DNA of 64,000 bases from JAWLCA01 sp041687395 (lineage in GTDB: Bacteria > Pseudomonadota > Alphaproteobacteria > Rhodobacterales > Rhodobacteraceae), in assembly GCA_041687395.1 (NCBI GenBank), contig JAWLCA010000014.1, forward strand, positions 1 to 64,000, written 5' to 3'. A model generated the notes under the pieces. It was not told the DNA's origin and did not search any database. It saw nothing but the letters and a program-made list of their open reading frames with translations. Position numbers and translations under genes: made by a program. Positions 24,471 to 34,067 of this stretch are shown piece by piece (positions within the stretch are counted from its first letter, which is position 1; each line of letters begins with the position of its first letter).

Positions 24471-25370
24471 TCAGTTGCTGGCCAGATCGGTTTCGCGCGG
24501 GGTGCCGCCGTATTCCTCGATCATGCCGTCAAGCCATTCGTAATAGGCTTCTTCGCTGACAACCTTCACCGTGATCGGCATGTAGGCGTGAGCGATCCCG
24601 CACAGTTCCGAACACTGGCCGAAGTAGATGCCTTCCTGCTCGGCGTTGAACCACAGTTCCGCCAGACGGCCAGGAACGCCGTCCTGCTTCACGCCGAAGG
24701 CCGGCACGGTCCAGGAGTGGATCACGTCACTGGCCGTCACCTGCACAACGATGTCCTTGCCCACGGGCACGACCATCGCGGTGTCGGTGGCAAGCAGGAA
24801 ATCATCACGGGTGTAGCCGGCATCGATCAGTTGCTGTTCCACCTCTGGCGTCATGCGGTTGTCGCCACCGGTCGCGGGAGAGCCGATCATGTAGCTGTCG
24901 AACTCCAGGTCATGCTCGGAATATTCGTAGCTCCAGAACCACTGCCGCCCGGTGACCTTGATCGTGATGTCGCCCTCTGGGATCTCCATCTGCTTGAACA
25001 GAACCGGAAGCGAAAAGGCGCCGATGAAGACCAAGATGACGATCGGCACGACCGTCCAGGTCACCTCGAGCGGTGAATTGTGCGTGAAGACTGCCGGCTT
25101 CGGGTTCGCTCGCTGGTTGAAGCGAACGATCACCCAGACCAGAAGCAGCGAGACGAACAGCGTGATCGCAGCAATGATGTACAGCAGCATCCCGTCGAGC
25201 CACTGTTGATCGCGTGCAAGTTCCGTCGCTGCGGGCTGGAATCCGATGCCGCGATCAATCGGGCGCCCGATCGTTTCCAACCCCGCTTGAGCGTAAACCG
25301 AGGTCGCCGTCAGTGCGCTCAGCCCAAGTCCCCCGATGGCCGCCTTGATTTGTGCCAATGCCATTGTCAT
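24471..25370 (-). CDS. ctaC: Cytochrome c oxidase subunit II
   Basis: The 299-residue protein has a cleavable leader (to about residue 28), two membrane helices (about 60-82 and 101-125) and a periplasmic CuA domain. CuA ligands are H218 (DVIHSW) and C253, C257, H261 and M264 in FGQCSELCGIAHAYM. A loop of about 30 residues with GSPATGGDNRMTPE lies inside the cupredoxin domain, as in Paracoccus. ATG 25370 is preferred because it begins a good signal sequence; upstream in-frame sequence is not protein-like. It heads the oxidase cluster and is divergent from tldD. Confidence 0.96.
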   Translation of the reverse strand: MTMALAQIKAAIGGLGLSALTATSVYAQAGLETIGRPIDRGIGFQPAATELARDQQWLDGMLLYIIAAITLFVSLLLVWVIVRFNQRANPKPAVFTHNSPLEVTWTVVPIVILVFIGAFSLPVLFKQMEIPEGDITIKVTGRQWFWSYEYSEHDLEFDSYMIGSPATGGDNRMTPEVEQQLIDAGYTRDDFLLATDTAMVVPVGKDIVVQVTASDVIHSWTVPAFGVKQDGVPGRLAELWFNAEQEGIYFGQCSELCGIAHAYMPITVKVVSEEAYYEWLDGMIEEYGGTPRETDLASN

Positions 25371-25534
25371 GTTCCCATCTGTCGCGCGGCGTCTTTCGTC
25401 CGCTTGGCCACGATGCCGGTATACACCGGAATCCCGTTGTTTCCGCGCCCGGTAAAACCATATTACATCACGATCGACAAGCGATGTTGTTGCGGCAAAG
25501 AGCCGCCATCGCCCGCACACCCTCGGAGTAGCAG

Positions 25535-26962
25535 ATGACGGATGCGCCCTTTCGCCCCTTTGAAACCATGCTCGACGAAGATCGCGCGCTCGCGATACTG
25601 CGCGAAGCGACCGCCGGGGCGGAGGATGGCGAACTGTTCCTGGAACGGCGCCGGTCCGAAGCGATCGTTCTGGACGACGGACGCATCCGGAGCGCGAGCT
25701 ACGACGCCTCGGAAGGGTTCGGCCTGCGGGCCGTTCGCGGCGACGTTGCGGGATATGCCCATTCGACCCACGTAACCGAGGCTGCCCTCAAGCGCGCGGC
25801 CGAAACAGCGCGGCTGGCGGTGGGCGACGGCGGCGGCGTGATGGCACCGCCACCGCCGGGCACCAACCAGCGGCTTTACGGCGATGCCGATCCCATGGCC
25901 GAGGTCGAGTTCGCGGTGAAGATAGAGACTTTGCGAGAGATTGACGGCTTCGCCCGCTCGCTCGATCCGCGTGTGGTGCAGGTGTCTGCGACCATCGCCG
26001 CCTCGCTTCAGGAAGTGGAAATCCTGCGCCCCGAAGGACAGCGCCTGCGCGACGTTCGCCCGATGGCCCGCCTCAACGTCTCGGTCATCGTGGAACGTGA
26101 CGGGCGGCGCGAGTCGGGCGGGATGGGCGGCGGCGGCCGGTTCGGGCTGGCGCAGCTTCTTCAGCGCGACCACTGGGAAGGCGTCGTGCGCGAGGCATTG
26201 CGGATCGCGCATGTAAACCTTGATTCGATCCCTGCACCCGCCGGGGTGATGGATGTGGTTCTTGGAGCGGGCTGGCCAGGCATCCTGCTGCATGAGGCCG
26301 TGGGCCACGGCCTTGAGGGAGATTTCAACCGCAAGGGCACTTCGGCCTTCGCCGGGCTCATGGGCCAGCGCGTCGCCTCGCCCGGTGTGACGGTGCTGGA
26401 TGACGGCACAATCCCTGACCGTCGCGGATCGCTCAGCTTCGATGACGAGGGAACGCCAAGCAGCAAGAACGTGTTGATCGAGGACGGCATTCTGGTGGGC
26501 TTCATGCAGGACCGGCAGAACGCGCGGCTGATGGGGGTGGCGCCAACGGGCAACGGGCGGCGCGAAAGCTACGCTCATATTCCGATGCCGCGCATGACAA
26601 ACACCTACATGCTGTCAGGCCCCACGCCCGCCGCGGACATCGTCGCCGATCTGAAGGATGGCATCTATGCCGTGGGCTTCGGCGGTGGACAGGTCGATAT
26701 CACCAACGGCAAGTTCGTGTTCAGTTGCACCGAGGCCTATCGGGTGCAGAACGGCCGAATCGGCGCGCCGGTAAAGGGCGCGACATTGATCGGCGACGGC
26801 GCCACCGCCCTGCAGCGGATCCGCGCGATCGGGGACGACATGAAGCTCGATCCCGGCATCGGGAACTGTGGGAAGGCCGGACAATGGGTGCCGGTCGGGG
26901 TGGGTCAGCCCACCTTGATGATCGGTGGCCTGACGATCGGGGGATCGGTATCTTGGTCGTGA
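25535..26962 (+). CDS. tldD: TldD-family metalloprotease
   Basis: The 475-residue protein contains the TldD zinc site HEAVGHGLEGDFNRKGTS (about 251-268) and the conserved C-terminal region NGKFVFSCTEAYRVQNGRIG with PVKGATLIGDG. TldD works with PmbA/TldE to process small ribosomal peptides; no tldE is in the window. ATG 25535 follows GGAG at a good distance. The 164-bp divergent gap to ctaC must hold both promoters; I could not identify convincing boxes. Confidence 0.95.
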   Translation: MTDAPFRPFETMLDEDRALAILREATAGAEDGELFLERRRSEAIVLDDGRIRSASYDASEGFGLRAVRGDVAGYAHSTHVTEAALKRAAETARLAVGDGGGVMAPPPPGTNQRLYGDADPMAEVEFAVKIETLREIDGFARSLDPRVVQVSATIAASLQEVEILRPEGQRLRDVRPMARLNVSVIVERDGRRESGGMGGGGRFGLAQLLQRDHWEGVVREALRIAHVNLDSIPAPAGVMDVVLGAGWPGILLHEAVGHGLEGDFNRKGTSAFAGLMGQRVASPGVTVLDDGTIPDRRGSLSFDDEGTPSSKNVLIEDGILVGFMQDRQNARLMGVAPTGNGRRESYAHIPMPRMTNTYMLSGPTPAADIVADLKDGIYAVGFGGGQVDITNGKFVFSCTEAYRVQNGRIGAPVKGATLIGDGATALQRIRAIGDDMKLDPGIGNCGKAGQWVPVGVGQPTLMIGGLTIGGSVSWS

Positions 26963-27033
26963 AGATTTTCACGGCCCTGTTCATCGCCTGTTAACCTTGC
27001 CAGCGGATTCTCCGACTTGAATGAGGCGGGGCG

Positions 27034-28209
27034 ATGATGGTCGAAGATTTGTTTTCTTCTCCCACACCCTTCACCCCACCCACCACGGAAGAAGACCGGC
27101 TGGATTGGCTTCGCCTCATTCGCTCGCGCCGCGTCGGCGCGACCACTTTTCATCGCCTCATCGCCGAACACGGCAGCGCCCGCGCGGCGCTTTCCGCCCT
27201 GCCCGAAATCGCGCGGGCGGCGGGCGTATCCGGCTACGAGGCATGCCCCGAGGGCGTCGCGCTTGCCGAACTGCGTGCGGGTCAGCGCGCGGGGGCGCGG
27301 CTTTTGTGCCACGGCACGGATGACTATCCGTCCGCCCTTTGCACCCTGTCGGACGCCCCACCCATTCTTTGGTGCATCGGCGACCCGCAGACACTGCACC
27401 GGCAGTCGATCGCGGTTGTCGGGGCGCGCAATGCCTCCAGCCTTGGCCAGCGCATGGGGCGCAAGATCGCGGGCGAACTGGCCGAGGCCGGGTATTGCGT
27501 CGTCTCTGGCCTTGCCCGCGGGATCGACGCGGTGGCTCATGACGCCGCACTGAAAGCCGCAGGCGGCACCGGCGCCACGGCTGCGGTGCATGCCGGAGGC
27601 GTCGACAACCTGTATCCACCCGAGAATGCGGAACTGGCGGGACGAATCGCCGAAACCGGCTGCCGGTTGTCCGAACAGCCGCCCGGTATGGCCCCGCAGG
27701 CGCGACATTTCCCGCTTCGCAATCGCATCATTTCGGGTCTCGCTCGCGCGGTGATCGTGATCGAGGCCGCAGGACGCTCTGGCAGCCTGATCACCGCACG
27801 CGAGGCCGCCGAACAGGGGCGCGAGGTGCTGGCGGTGCCGGGCCACCCGCTGGACGCACGTGCCGAAGGGTGTAACCAGCTGATTCGCGACGGGGCGACC
27901 CTGATCCGCAGCGTGTCGGACGTGATGGAGGCGCTGGGGCCGGTGGCCTCGCCACTGACACGCCGGATCGCTCTCGGCCAGTCGACCAGAAACGCCCCCA
28001 CGCCCGCCGAACCGGCGCCGCCTGCAGCAATCCCTACCGATGGGCTTCACGCGGCGATTCTGGATCGCCTGGGGCCCAGCCCGATGGCGGAGGATCAGCT
28101 GATCCGCGACCTGGCCGTGCCTGCAGCGAAAATCGCGCCCGAGTTGCTTATGCTGGAGTTGGAGGGCCGGATCGTGCGCCAGCCTGGCGGGCTGTTGTCG
28201 CTGGCCTGA
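27034..28209 (+). CDS. dprA: DNA-processing protein DprA
   Basis: DprA loads RecA on incoming single-stranded DNA during transformation. The 391-residue protein has an N-terminal SAM-like domain (about 15-80). The Rossmann (SMF) core follows with AVVGARNASSLGQRMGRKIA (about 127-146), VVSGLARGIDAVAHDAAL and RFxxRNRIISGLA-type RHFPLRNRIISGLARAVIV (about 227-245), and then the EVLAVPGHPLD signature. A C-terminal winged-helix (about 325-391) is present. ATG 27034 is next to a second ATG at 27037. It is followed by topA, a common alphaproteobacterial order. Confidence 0.95.
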   Translation: MMVEDLFSSPTPFTPPTTEEDRLDWLRLIRSRRVGATTFHRLIAEHGSARAALSALPEIARAAGVSGYEACPEGVALAELRAGQRAGARLLCHGTDDYPSALCTLSDAPPILWCIGDPQTLHRQSIAVVGARNASSLGQRMGRKIAGELAEAGYCVVSGLARGIDAVAHDAALKAAGGTGATAAVHAGGVDNLYPPENAELAGRIAETGCRLSEQPPGMAPQARHFPLRNRIISGLARAVIVIEAAGRSGSLITAREAAEQGREVLAVPGHPLDARAEGCNQLIRDGATLIRSVSDVMEALGPVASPLTRRIALGQSTRNAPTPAEPAPPAAIPTDGLHAAILDRLGPSPMAEDQLIRDLAVPAAKIAPELLMLELEGRIVRQPGGLLSLA

Positions 28210-28310
28210 CACAACCCATCGGCGAACCCCGCCGCCGCGGCGGATTGACATTCCTTGCCCTGCCCCCACATGTGCCGCCCCAAAGTCAAAGCGTTTTGCA
28301 TGAGGGTTTC

Positions 28311-30902
28311 ATGGCCGTCGTCGTTGTCGAATCTCCCGCCAAGGCCAAGACAATAAACAAATACCTTGGGTCCGACTACGTCGTCCTGGCCTCATACGGA
28401 CACGTCCGCGACCTGCCGCCGAAGGATGGTTCGGTCGATCCCGAACATGATTTCGCGATGAAATGGGAGGTGGCAGCCGACAGCAAGAAACACATTCGCG
28501 CCATCGCCGAGGCGCTGAAAAGCGACGACACGCTGATCCTGGCCACCGACCCTGACCGCGAGGGCGAGGCGATTTCCTGGCACCTGCAAGAAGCGTTGGC
28601 GAAGTCGCGGGCGATCCGCAAGGACACCAAGGTCAGTCGTGTTGTGTTCAACGCCATCACCAGGAACGCAGTGACCGAGGCGATGAAGCACCCGCGCGAG
28701 GTCGACGCGCCGCTGGTCGAGGCTTATCTGGCGCGCCGCGCGCTGGATTATCTTGTCGGCTTCAACCTGAGCCCGGTTCTGTGGCGCAAACTGCCGGGCG
28801 CAAAGTCGGCCGGCCGCGTTCAATCTGTCTGCCTGCGCCTGATCGTCGAGCGCGAGATGGAAATCGAGGCGTTCCGCGCCCGCGAATATTGGACCGTCAG
28901 CGCCGAACTTGAAACGCCGCGAGGCCAGACCTTCACCGCCCGGTTGACGGTGCTGGGGGGCAAGAAGCTCGACCGCTTCGATATTCCCACCTCGGAATCG
29001 GCCGAGATCGCGGTGCAGGCAATCACCTCGCGCGATCTGAAGGTGAAGTCGGTCGAGGCGAAACCGGGTAGCCGCAACCCCGCGCCGCCGTTCATGACCT
29101 CGACCCTGCAGCAAGAGGCGAGCCGGAAGTTCGGCATGGGCGCGAAGCAGGCGATGAGTGCTGCACAGCGCCTCTATGAAGCCGGCCACATCACCTACAT
29201 GCGGACTGACGGCATCGACATGGCCCCCGAGGCAGTGATGGCTGCCCGCGACGCGATCAAGGATCGCTTCGGTGCGAACTACGTCCCCGACAGCCCCCGG
29301 ATGTACAAGAACAAGGCCAAGAACGCGCAGGAAGCCCACGAGTGTATCCGCCCGACCGACATGTCGGCGGCGCCCGAGAAGCTGCGCATCTCGGATGCCG
29401 ACCAACGGCGCCTTTACGAACTGATCTGGAAGCGCACGATCGCCAGCCAGATGGCGGCTGCCCGGCTGGAACGCACCACGGTCGATATCACCAGCGCCGA
29501 TGGTCAGGTCGGATTGCGTGCGACCGGGCAGGTGGTCCTATTCGACGGTTTTCTGAAGGTCTATGAAGAAGGCCGCGACGATGACGGCGACGAGGATGGC
29601 GCCCGGCTGCCGCAGATCATGCAGGGCGAGGCGATGAAGAAGCGCGCGATCACGCCCGAGCAACATTTTACCCAACCGCCCCCCCGCTACACCGAGGCGA
29701 CGCTGGTCAAGCGGATGGAAGAGTTGGGGATTGGCCGGCCATCGACCTATGCGTCGATCGTCACTACGATCCAGGATCGTGAATATGTCCGCAAGGACAA
29801 GAACCGACTGATCCCCGAGGACAAGGGGAGGCTGGTGACGGCCTTCCTGTCAAACTATTTCCCCCGCTATGTCGAATACGACTTCACCGCCGATCTGGAA
29901 GATCAGCTTGATGACGTCTCGGCGGGTGAGCGGGATTACAAGGAGGTCTTGAGCCGCTTCTGGCGCGATTTTTCCGCGGCCCTGGCCGAAACCTCTGACC
30001 TGCGCATTTCCGAAGTGCTGGAGAAGATCGACGAGGTGCTGGCGCCGCATCTCTATCCGCCGCGCCCCGATGGCAGCGACCCGCGCCAGTGTCCGGCCTG
30101 CGGCGCGGGACGTCTTAACCTGAAAACCGCACGCTCCGGGGGCGCCTTCATTGGCTGCTCCAACTATCCCGCCTGTCGCTTCACCCGCTCACTCTCGGCC
30201 CCGATCGATGGCGGCGAGGAAGCCGCACTGGATGGAAAGGTGCTGGGCGAGGACGCGGGTGAACAGATCACGCTGCGGATCGGGCGGTTCGGGCCTTATG
30301 TGCAGCGCGGCGAAGCGACGGAAGAAATTCCGAAGCCCCCGCGCGCGTCGCTGCCCAAGGGCTGGGCGCCGGAAGAGATTGACTTGGAGCGCGCGCTGCA
30401 ACTTCTGGCCCTGCCCCGCCCCATAGGTCCGCACCCGGACGATGGCGAACTGGTCGAAGCCGGGATCGGACGCTACGGCCCCTTCGTGAAGCATGGAAAG
30501 ACCTACGCCAACCTGCCGGATGTCGAGGAAGTCTTTACCGTCGGGATGAACCGGGCGGTCGAGGTGCTGGCGCAGAAGGCCAGCCGTGGCCGCGGGGCGA
30601 CAGCCGCCGCCCCGCTTCGCGAACTGGGTGAACACCCCGATGGCGGGCCCGTACAGGTGATGGAGGGGCGCTATGGCCCCTACGTCAAATGGTCGAAGAT
30701 CAACGCGACCCTGCCTAAGGAGTCACAGCCCGAGACGATCACGCTCGAGGAGGCGCTGGCGCTGATCGCGGCGAAGGCCGCCAAGGGCGGAAAGGGAGGT
30801 CGCGGCCGCAGCACGACCAAGGCCAAGACGGCCAAACCCAAGGCGACCAAGGCCAAGGCCACCAAACCAAAGTCCCCCGTGAAACGCGCGGCGAAAGGCT
30901 GA
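28311..30902 (+). CDS. topA: DNA topoisomerase I
   Basis: The 863-residue type IA enzyme starts VVVVESPAKAKTINKYLGSD. Its toprim acidic triad region is ATDPDREGEAISW (about 78-90), the active-site tyrosine Y296 is in HITYMRTDGIDM, and the central family motif is LVKRMEELGIGRPSTYASIV. One C4 zinc ribbon (CPACGAGRLNLKT...GCSNYPAC, near 595-625) is followed by repeated GRYGPYVK-type C-terminal modules. A very lysine/alanine-rich tail (last 45 residues) is typical for alphaproteobacteria. ATG 28311 aligns with the family start; 22 upstream in-frame codons are not protein-like. Confidence 0.97.
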   Translation: MAVVVVESPAKAKTINKYLGSDYVVLASYGHVRDLPPKDGSVDPEHDFAMKWEVAADSKKHIRAIAEALKSDDTLILATDPDREGEAISWHLQEALAKSRAIRKDTKVSRVVFNAITRNAVTEAMKHPREVDAPLVEAYLARRALDYLVGFNLSPVLWRKLPGAKSAGRVQSVCLRLIVEREMEIEAFRAREYWTVSAELETPRGQTFTARLTVLGGKKLDRFDIPTSESAEIAVQAITSRDLKVKSVEAKPGSRNPAPPFMTSTLQQEASRKFGMGAKQAMSAAQRLYEAGHITYMRTDGIDMAPEAVMAARDAIKDRFGANYVPDSPRMYKNKAKNAQEAHECIRPTDMSAAPEKLRISDADQRRLYELIWKRTIASQMAAARLERTTVDITSADGQVGLRATGQVVLFDGFLKVYEEGRDDDGDEDGARLPQIMQGEAMKKRAITPEQHFTQPPPRYTEATLVKRMEELGIGRPSTYASIVTTIQDREYVRKDKNRLIPEDKGRLVTAFLSNYFPRYVEYDFTADLEDQLDDVSAGERDYKEVLSRFWRDFSAALAETSDLRISEVLEKIDEVLAPHLYPPRPDGSDPRQCPACGAGRLNLKTARSGGAFIGCSNYPACRFTRSLSAPIDGGEEAALDGKVLGEDAGEQITLRIGRFGPYVQRGEATEEIPKPPRASLPKGWAPEEIDLERALQLLALPRPIGPHPDDGELVEAGIGRYGPFVKHGKTYANLPDVEEVFTVGMNRAVEVLAQKASRGRGATAAAPLRELGEHPDGGPVQVMEGRYGPYVKWSKINATLPKESQPETITLEEALALIAAKAAKGGKGGRGRSTTKAKTAKPKATKAKATKPKSPVKRAAKG

Positions 30903-30985
30903 ACCACGCTGCCCTGTGGCGCTTCATTGACACCTGCGCGCCACCGGGCCACTACTCGGACCGAGCAAAATTGACGGGGGCGAGG

Positions 30986-31681
30986 ATGCAGAAGGTCTAT
31001 GGATCGGCGGGCGAGGCACTGGACGGGCTCTTGACCGACGGGATGACGATCGCGGCGGGGGGCTTCGGGTTGTGCGGCATTCCCGAACTGCTGATCGCGG
31101 CCATCCGCGAGGCGGGAACGAAGGATCTGACCATCGCCTCGAACAACGCCGGCGTGGATGGGTTCGGACTCGGGCTGCTGCTGGAAACTCGGCAGGTGAA
31201 AAAGATGATCTCCTCCTATGTCGGCGAAAACGCCGAGTTCATGCGGCAGTATCTGTCTGGCGAACTTGAACTTGAATTCAACCCGCAGGGCACGCTGGCC
31301 GAGCGGATGCGCGCCGGGGGCGCCGGGATTGCGGGCTTTTACACCAAGACGGGCGTCGGCACCGTCATCGCCGAAGGCAAGGAGCATAAGGAGTTCGACG
31401 GCGAGACCTATATCCTTGAACGTGGGATCGTCGCTGACCTGTCGATCGTGAAGGCGTGGAAGGCGGACCCGACCGGCAACCTCGTGTTCCGCAAGACCTC
31501 GCGCAACTTCAATCCGCCGGCGGCGACCTGCGGGCGCGTCTGCATCGCCGAGGTCGAGGAAATCGTGCCGGCAGGCAGTCTTGACCCCGATCATATCCAC
31601 CTGCCCGGCATCTATGTGCATCGCCTGATCCAGGGGCAGCACGAGAAGCGGATCGAACAGCGCACCACGCGCGCGGCCTGA
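30986..31681 (+). CDS. scoA: 3-oxoacid CoA-transferase subunit A
   Basis: The 231-residue alpha subunit has the family start KVYGSAGEALDGLL followed by the glycine-rich loop AAGGFGLCGIPE (about 30-41), and SSYVGENAEFMRQYLSGELE. It moves CoA from succinyl-CoA to acetoacetate or a related ketoacid, in ketone-body use. ATG 30986 is preceded by a purine-rich GGGGGCGAGG. The B subunit follows 14 bp later; the two form the usual heteromeric enzyme. Confidence 0.95.
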   Translation: MQKVYGSAGEALDGLLTDGMTIAAGGFGLCGIPELLIAAIREAGTKDLTIASNNAGVDGFGLGLLLETRQVKKMISSYVGENAEFMRQYLSGELELEFNPQGTLAERMRAGGAGIAGFYTKTGVGTVIAEGKEHKEFDGETYILERGIVADLSIVKAWKADPTGNLVFRKTSRNFNPPAATCGRVCIAEVEEIVPAGSLDPDHIHLPGIYVHRLIQGQHEKRIEQRTTRAA

Positions 31682-31695
31682 GGGAGGAACGCATC

Positions 31696-32325
31696 ATGGC
31701 ATGGGACCGCAACCAGATGGCCGCCCGCGCGGCGCAGGAACTGCGCGACGGGATGTATGTGAACCTTGGCATCGGGATTCCGACGCTGGTGGCCAACTAC
31801 ATTCCAGACGGGGTCCAGGTGACGCTGCAGTCGGAAAACGGGATGCTGGGCATCGGCCCCTTCCCGACCGAGGATGAGGTCGATCCCGACCTGATCAACG
31901 CCGGCAAGCAGACGGTGACCGAACTGCCGCATTCGGCCTATTTCGACAGCGCCACAAGCTTTGCGATGATCCGCGGCGGCAAGATCGCGATGGCGATCCT
32001 GGGCGCGATGGAAGTGTCGGAAAAGGGCGATCTGGCGAACTGGATGATTCCCGGAAAACTGGTCAAGGGCATGGGCGGCGCAATGGACCTGGTCGCCGGC
32101 GTGAAGCGTGTCGTTGTGGTGATGGATCACACCAACAAGGCCGGCGAGTCCAAGGTGCTGCGCGAATGCACCCTGCCCCTGACCGGCAAGGGGGTGGTGG
32201 ACCGCATCATCACCAACTTCGGCGTGCTGGACGTGGGTCACAAGGGATTGCACATCGTGGAGCTTGCCGACGGCATCACGGAACAGGAGCTTCGCTCCGC
32301 GACCGAGGCGACGATCGTCGACTGA
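31696..32325 (+). CDS. scoB: 3-oxoacid CoA-transferase subunit B
   Basis: The 209-residue beta subunit has the catalytic glutamate in QSENGMLGIGPFP (about 44-56), the start RMYVNLGIGIPT-like GMYVNLGIGIPTLVANYIPD, and GAMDLVAGVKRVVVVMDHTN. GAGGGAGGAA precedes ATG 31696. It abuts the convergent lytic transglycosylase gene without any spacer, so no terminator separates them. Confidence 0.95.
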   Translation: MAWDRNQMAARAAQELRDGMYVNLGIGIPTLVANYIPDGVQVTLQSENGMLGIGPFPTEDEVDPDLINAGKQTVTELPHSAYFDSATSFAMIRGGKIAMAILGAMEVSEKGDLANWMIPGKLVKGMGGAMDLVAGVKRVVVVMDHTNKAGESKVLRECTLPLTGKGVVDRIITNFGVLDVGHKGLHIVELADGITEQELRSATEATIVD

Positions 32326-33264
32326 TCAGCTGCGTATCCCGGTTCGGAACACGCAGCCGTCACTGACAAGCTCGGGCGGGGTCAGGCACAGGCCCCGCGC
32401 CACCTTCCACGCGGCCAGCACCTTCGGCACATAGGCCCGCGTCTCGGCGTAGGGCGGTACACCGCCGTTGCGACGAACCGCGCCCTCGCCGGCGTTGTAC
32501 GCGGCCAGCACCATCAGCGGGTCACTGGCGAATTCCTTCATCAGCCAGTCCAGATAGGCGACGCCGCCACGGATGTTCTGGATCGGGTCGGCGGTATCCT
32601 GCACACCGAAGCGATCCGCGGTCGCCGGGATCAACTGCATCAGCCCGCTTGCGCCCTTGTGGCTGACGGCGTCGATCCGGCCTGCCGACTCGATGCTGAT
32701 CACCGCCAGCACCAGCGCGGGCGAAACCCGCGTGCCGACTGTTGCGCGCAGCATCTCGGCCCCGTGGTTCTCGGCAATGCGGTGCAGATGTATCAGGCGC
32801 GGCCCCGGAACAGCGCTGCCCGAAGGGCCGCGATCCAGCGCCACAAGTGCGGCCTCGAAGCGCCCTGCACCCTCGCCCAGCTTGGGCGAGACGAGATCCC
32901 AGTACCAGTCCATAGGACCTGTGGCGGCGGGGGCGACCGGGGCCACCGCCTCTTGGTCCCTTCCAGCGGGCCGGTCCCCGGGGCGGGCACCGGGCTTCGC
33001 CACCCATCCCGCCTGCGCGAGCGCTCGGGCCTGCTCTTCGGGGTCGATCTGCACGGTGATGCGTTGGGACGCCCCGGTTGCGGGCGGCTTGACCCGCCGG
33101 GGACCGGGCGAGACAAGCAGCGCCGCTTCCGCCGCTGGTTCGAGAACGACCGTAACATCAGTCGCGGGGCCGTGGCCGAGCGGTTCGGCCGAGATCGGGC
33201 TGGCGGATGCGACCGCAAGAAGGCAGATCGGACCTGTCGCGAGCTGACGGAGCAGTGCCTGCAT
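32326..33264 (-). CDS. Periplasmic lytic transglycosylase (SLT domain)
   Basis: The 312-residue protein has a signal peptide (about 1-26), a proline/alanine-rich linker region, and a C-terminal SLT domain (about 170-290). The domain has the catalytic glutamate in AVISIESAGRIDAVS, then GASGLMQLIPATADRFG and VLAAYNAGEGAVRRNGGVPP. It cleaves peptidoglycan glycan strands. Proximity to the tad locus could be functional, since pili must pass the wall, but it is transcribed away from it. Confidence 0.93.
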   Translation of the reverse strand: MQALLRQLATGPICLLAVASASPISAEPLGHGPATDVTVVLEPAAEAALLVSPGPRRVKPPATGASQRITVQIDPEEQARALAQAGWVAKPGARPGDRPAGRDQEAVAPVAPAATGPMDWYWDLVSPKLGEGAGRFEAALVALDRGPSGSAVPGPRLIHLHRIAENHGAEMLRATVGTRVSPALVLAVISIESAGRIDAVSHKGASGLMQLIPATADRFGVQDTADPIQNIRGGVAYLDWLMKEFASDPLMVLAAYNAGEGAVRRNGGVPPYAETRAYVPKVLAAWKVARGLCLTPPELVSDGCVFRTGIRS

Positions 33265-33587
33265 TGCATTTTGCCTCGGATTTTATCTTTTTCCATTCCA
33301 GCAAACTTCAGAATAGCTGCATAGCCCTACTGCGAACTAGAACGGGATTCTTGCCATATTTGCAACGGTTTGCGCGGCCCACGGGTAACAGAAAATAAAG
33401 CTTTCGGCTGATGTCGCTGCCATCTTTGTGCCGCGAAGTCGCAAAAAACGAACCATCGCCGCCGCATTCTTGCCACGCGACCGGGGCTTCATCACCCCAT
33501 GCCGCAAGGGGCGGTGCGGGCCAGTCCCCACGAATTCAACCCCAGGTCGGCTATGGTGGACTGGACAACAACCTGATGGAGACTGAC
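33265..33587. promoter_or_regulatory. Divergent intergenic region between slt-type gene and flp
   Basis: No gene is convincing in these 323 bp. The region is A+T-richer than its surroundings (about 33280-33460). It holds a perfect 10-bp direct repeat ATTCTTGCCA at 33347-33356 and 33466-33475. It must contain the promoter of the tad operon and that of the transglycosylase gene. No clear -35/-10 pair could be assigned. Confidence 0.45.
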
Positions 33588-33800
33588 ATGAAACTGTTCA
33601 AGCTTTACAAAAACTTCCGCGACGATGAATCCGGCGCGGTCACGGTGGACTGGGTAGTGCTGACCGCGGCGATCGTGGGTCTGGCGATTGCGATCGGCAC
33701 CGTAATCTTCGATCAGACACGCGCGATTGGTACCAACATCGACACAGAGTTGGCTGGAGCCGGGACGCTCAACACGACGATGAACCCCACACCAGAGTAA
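33588..33800 (+). CDS. flp: Flp/Fap-type pilin subunit
   Basis: The 70-residue product begins MKLFKLYKNFRDDESGAVTV followed by DWVVLTAAIVGLAIAIGTVI. A short basic leader, an acidic/G-containing processing site, and a long hydrophobic helix are what tad-type Flp pilins have. The glutamate plus VDW around the expected G/(A)VTVDWV cleavage region fits TadV/CpaA processing. GGAGA lies six bases before ATG 33588. It is the first gene of the tad operon, as usual. Confidence 0.85.
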   Translation: MKLFKLYKNFRDDESGAVTVDWVVLTAAIVGLAIAIGTVIFDQTRAIGTNIDTELAGAGTLNTTMNPTPE

Positions 33801-34067
33801 CTGCCAAGAATTTTCCGTGATGCCAATCCCGATTATCAAGATTTGGAAGACTACTTGGTATCAACGGGCAAAAGCGCATTGCCGGGCACATTCGATTGTG
33901 ATGCCCGGCAATTCAACGACTGCAAGGCCTAATGCCTGAAGGTGGAGTTCAGTCGCGCGGTTAACATCTTGGATATGGCGGCTCTTGTATCGAGTCGTTC
34001 CGTGCATGGAGCAACAACAACTGCCGAAAGTTAGAATCTGGCGGTAGGACCGCGGTAGGAATAGAAT
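33801..34067. other. flp-cpaB spacer with a strong hairpin
   Basis: These 267 bp have no gene. A 10-bp perfect stem TTGCCGGGCA (33879-33888) and TGCCCGGCAA (33902-33911) encloses a 13-base loop, with no T run after it. Such structures after pilin genes often stabilise the abundant pilin message or limit read-through into the assembly genes. Confidence 0.6.

Noticed and set aside
30770..30895. Tandem AAGGCCAAG-like repeats
   Set aside because: They encode the lysine/alanine-rich tail of topoisomerase I, a common feature of alphaproteobacterial TopA; they are not a regulatory array.
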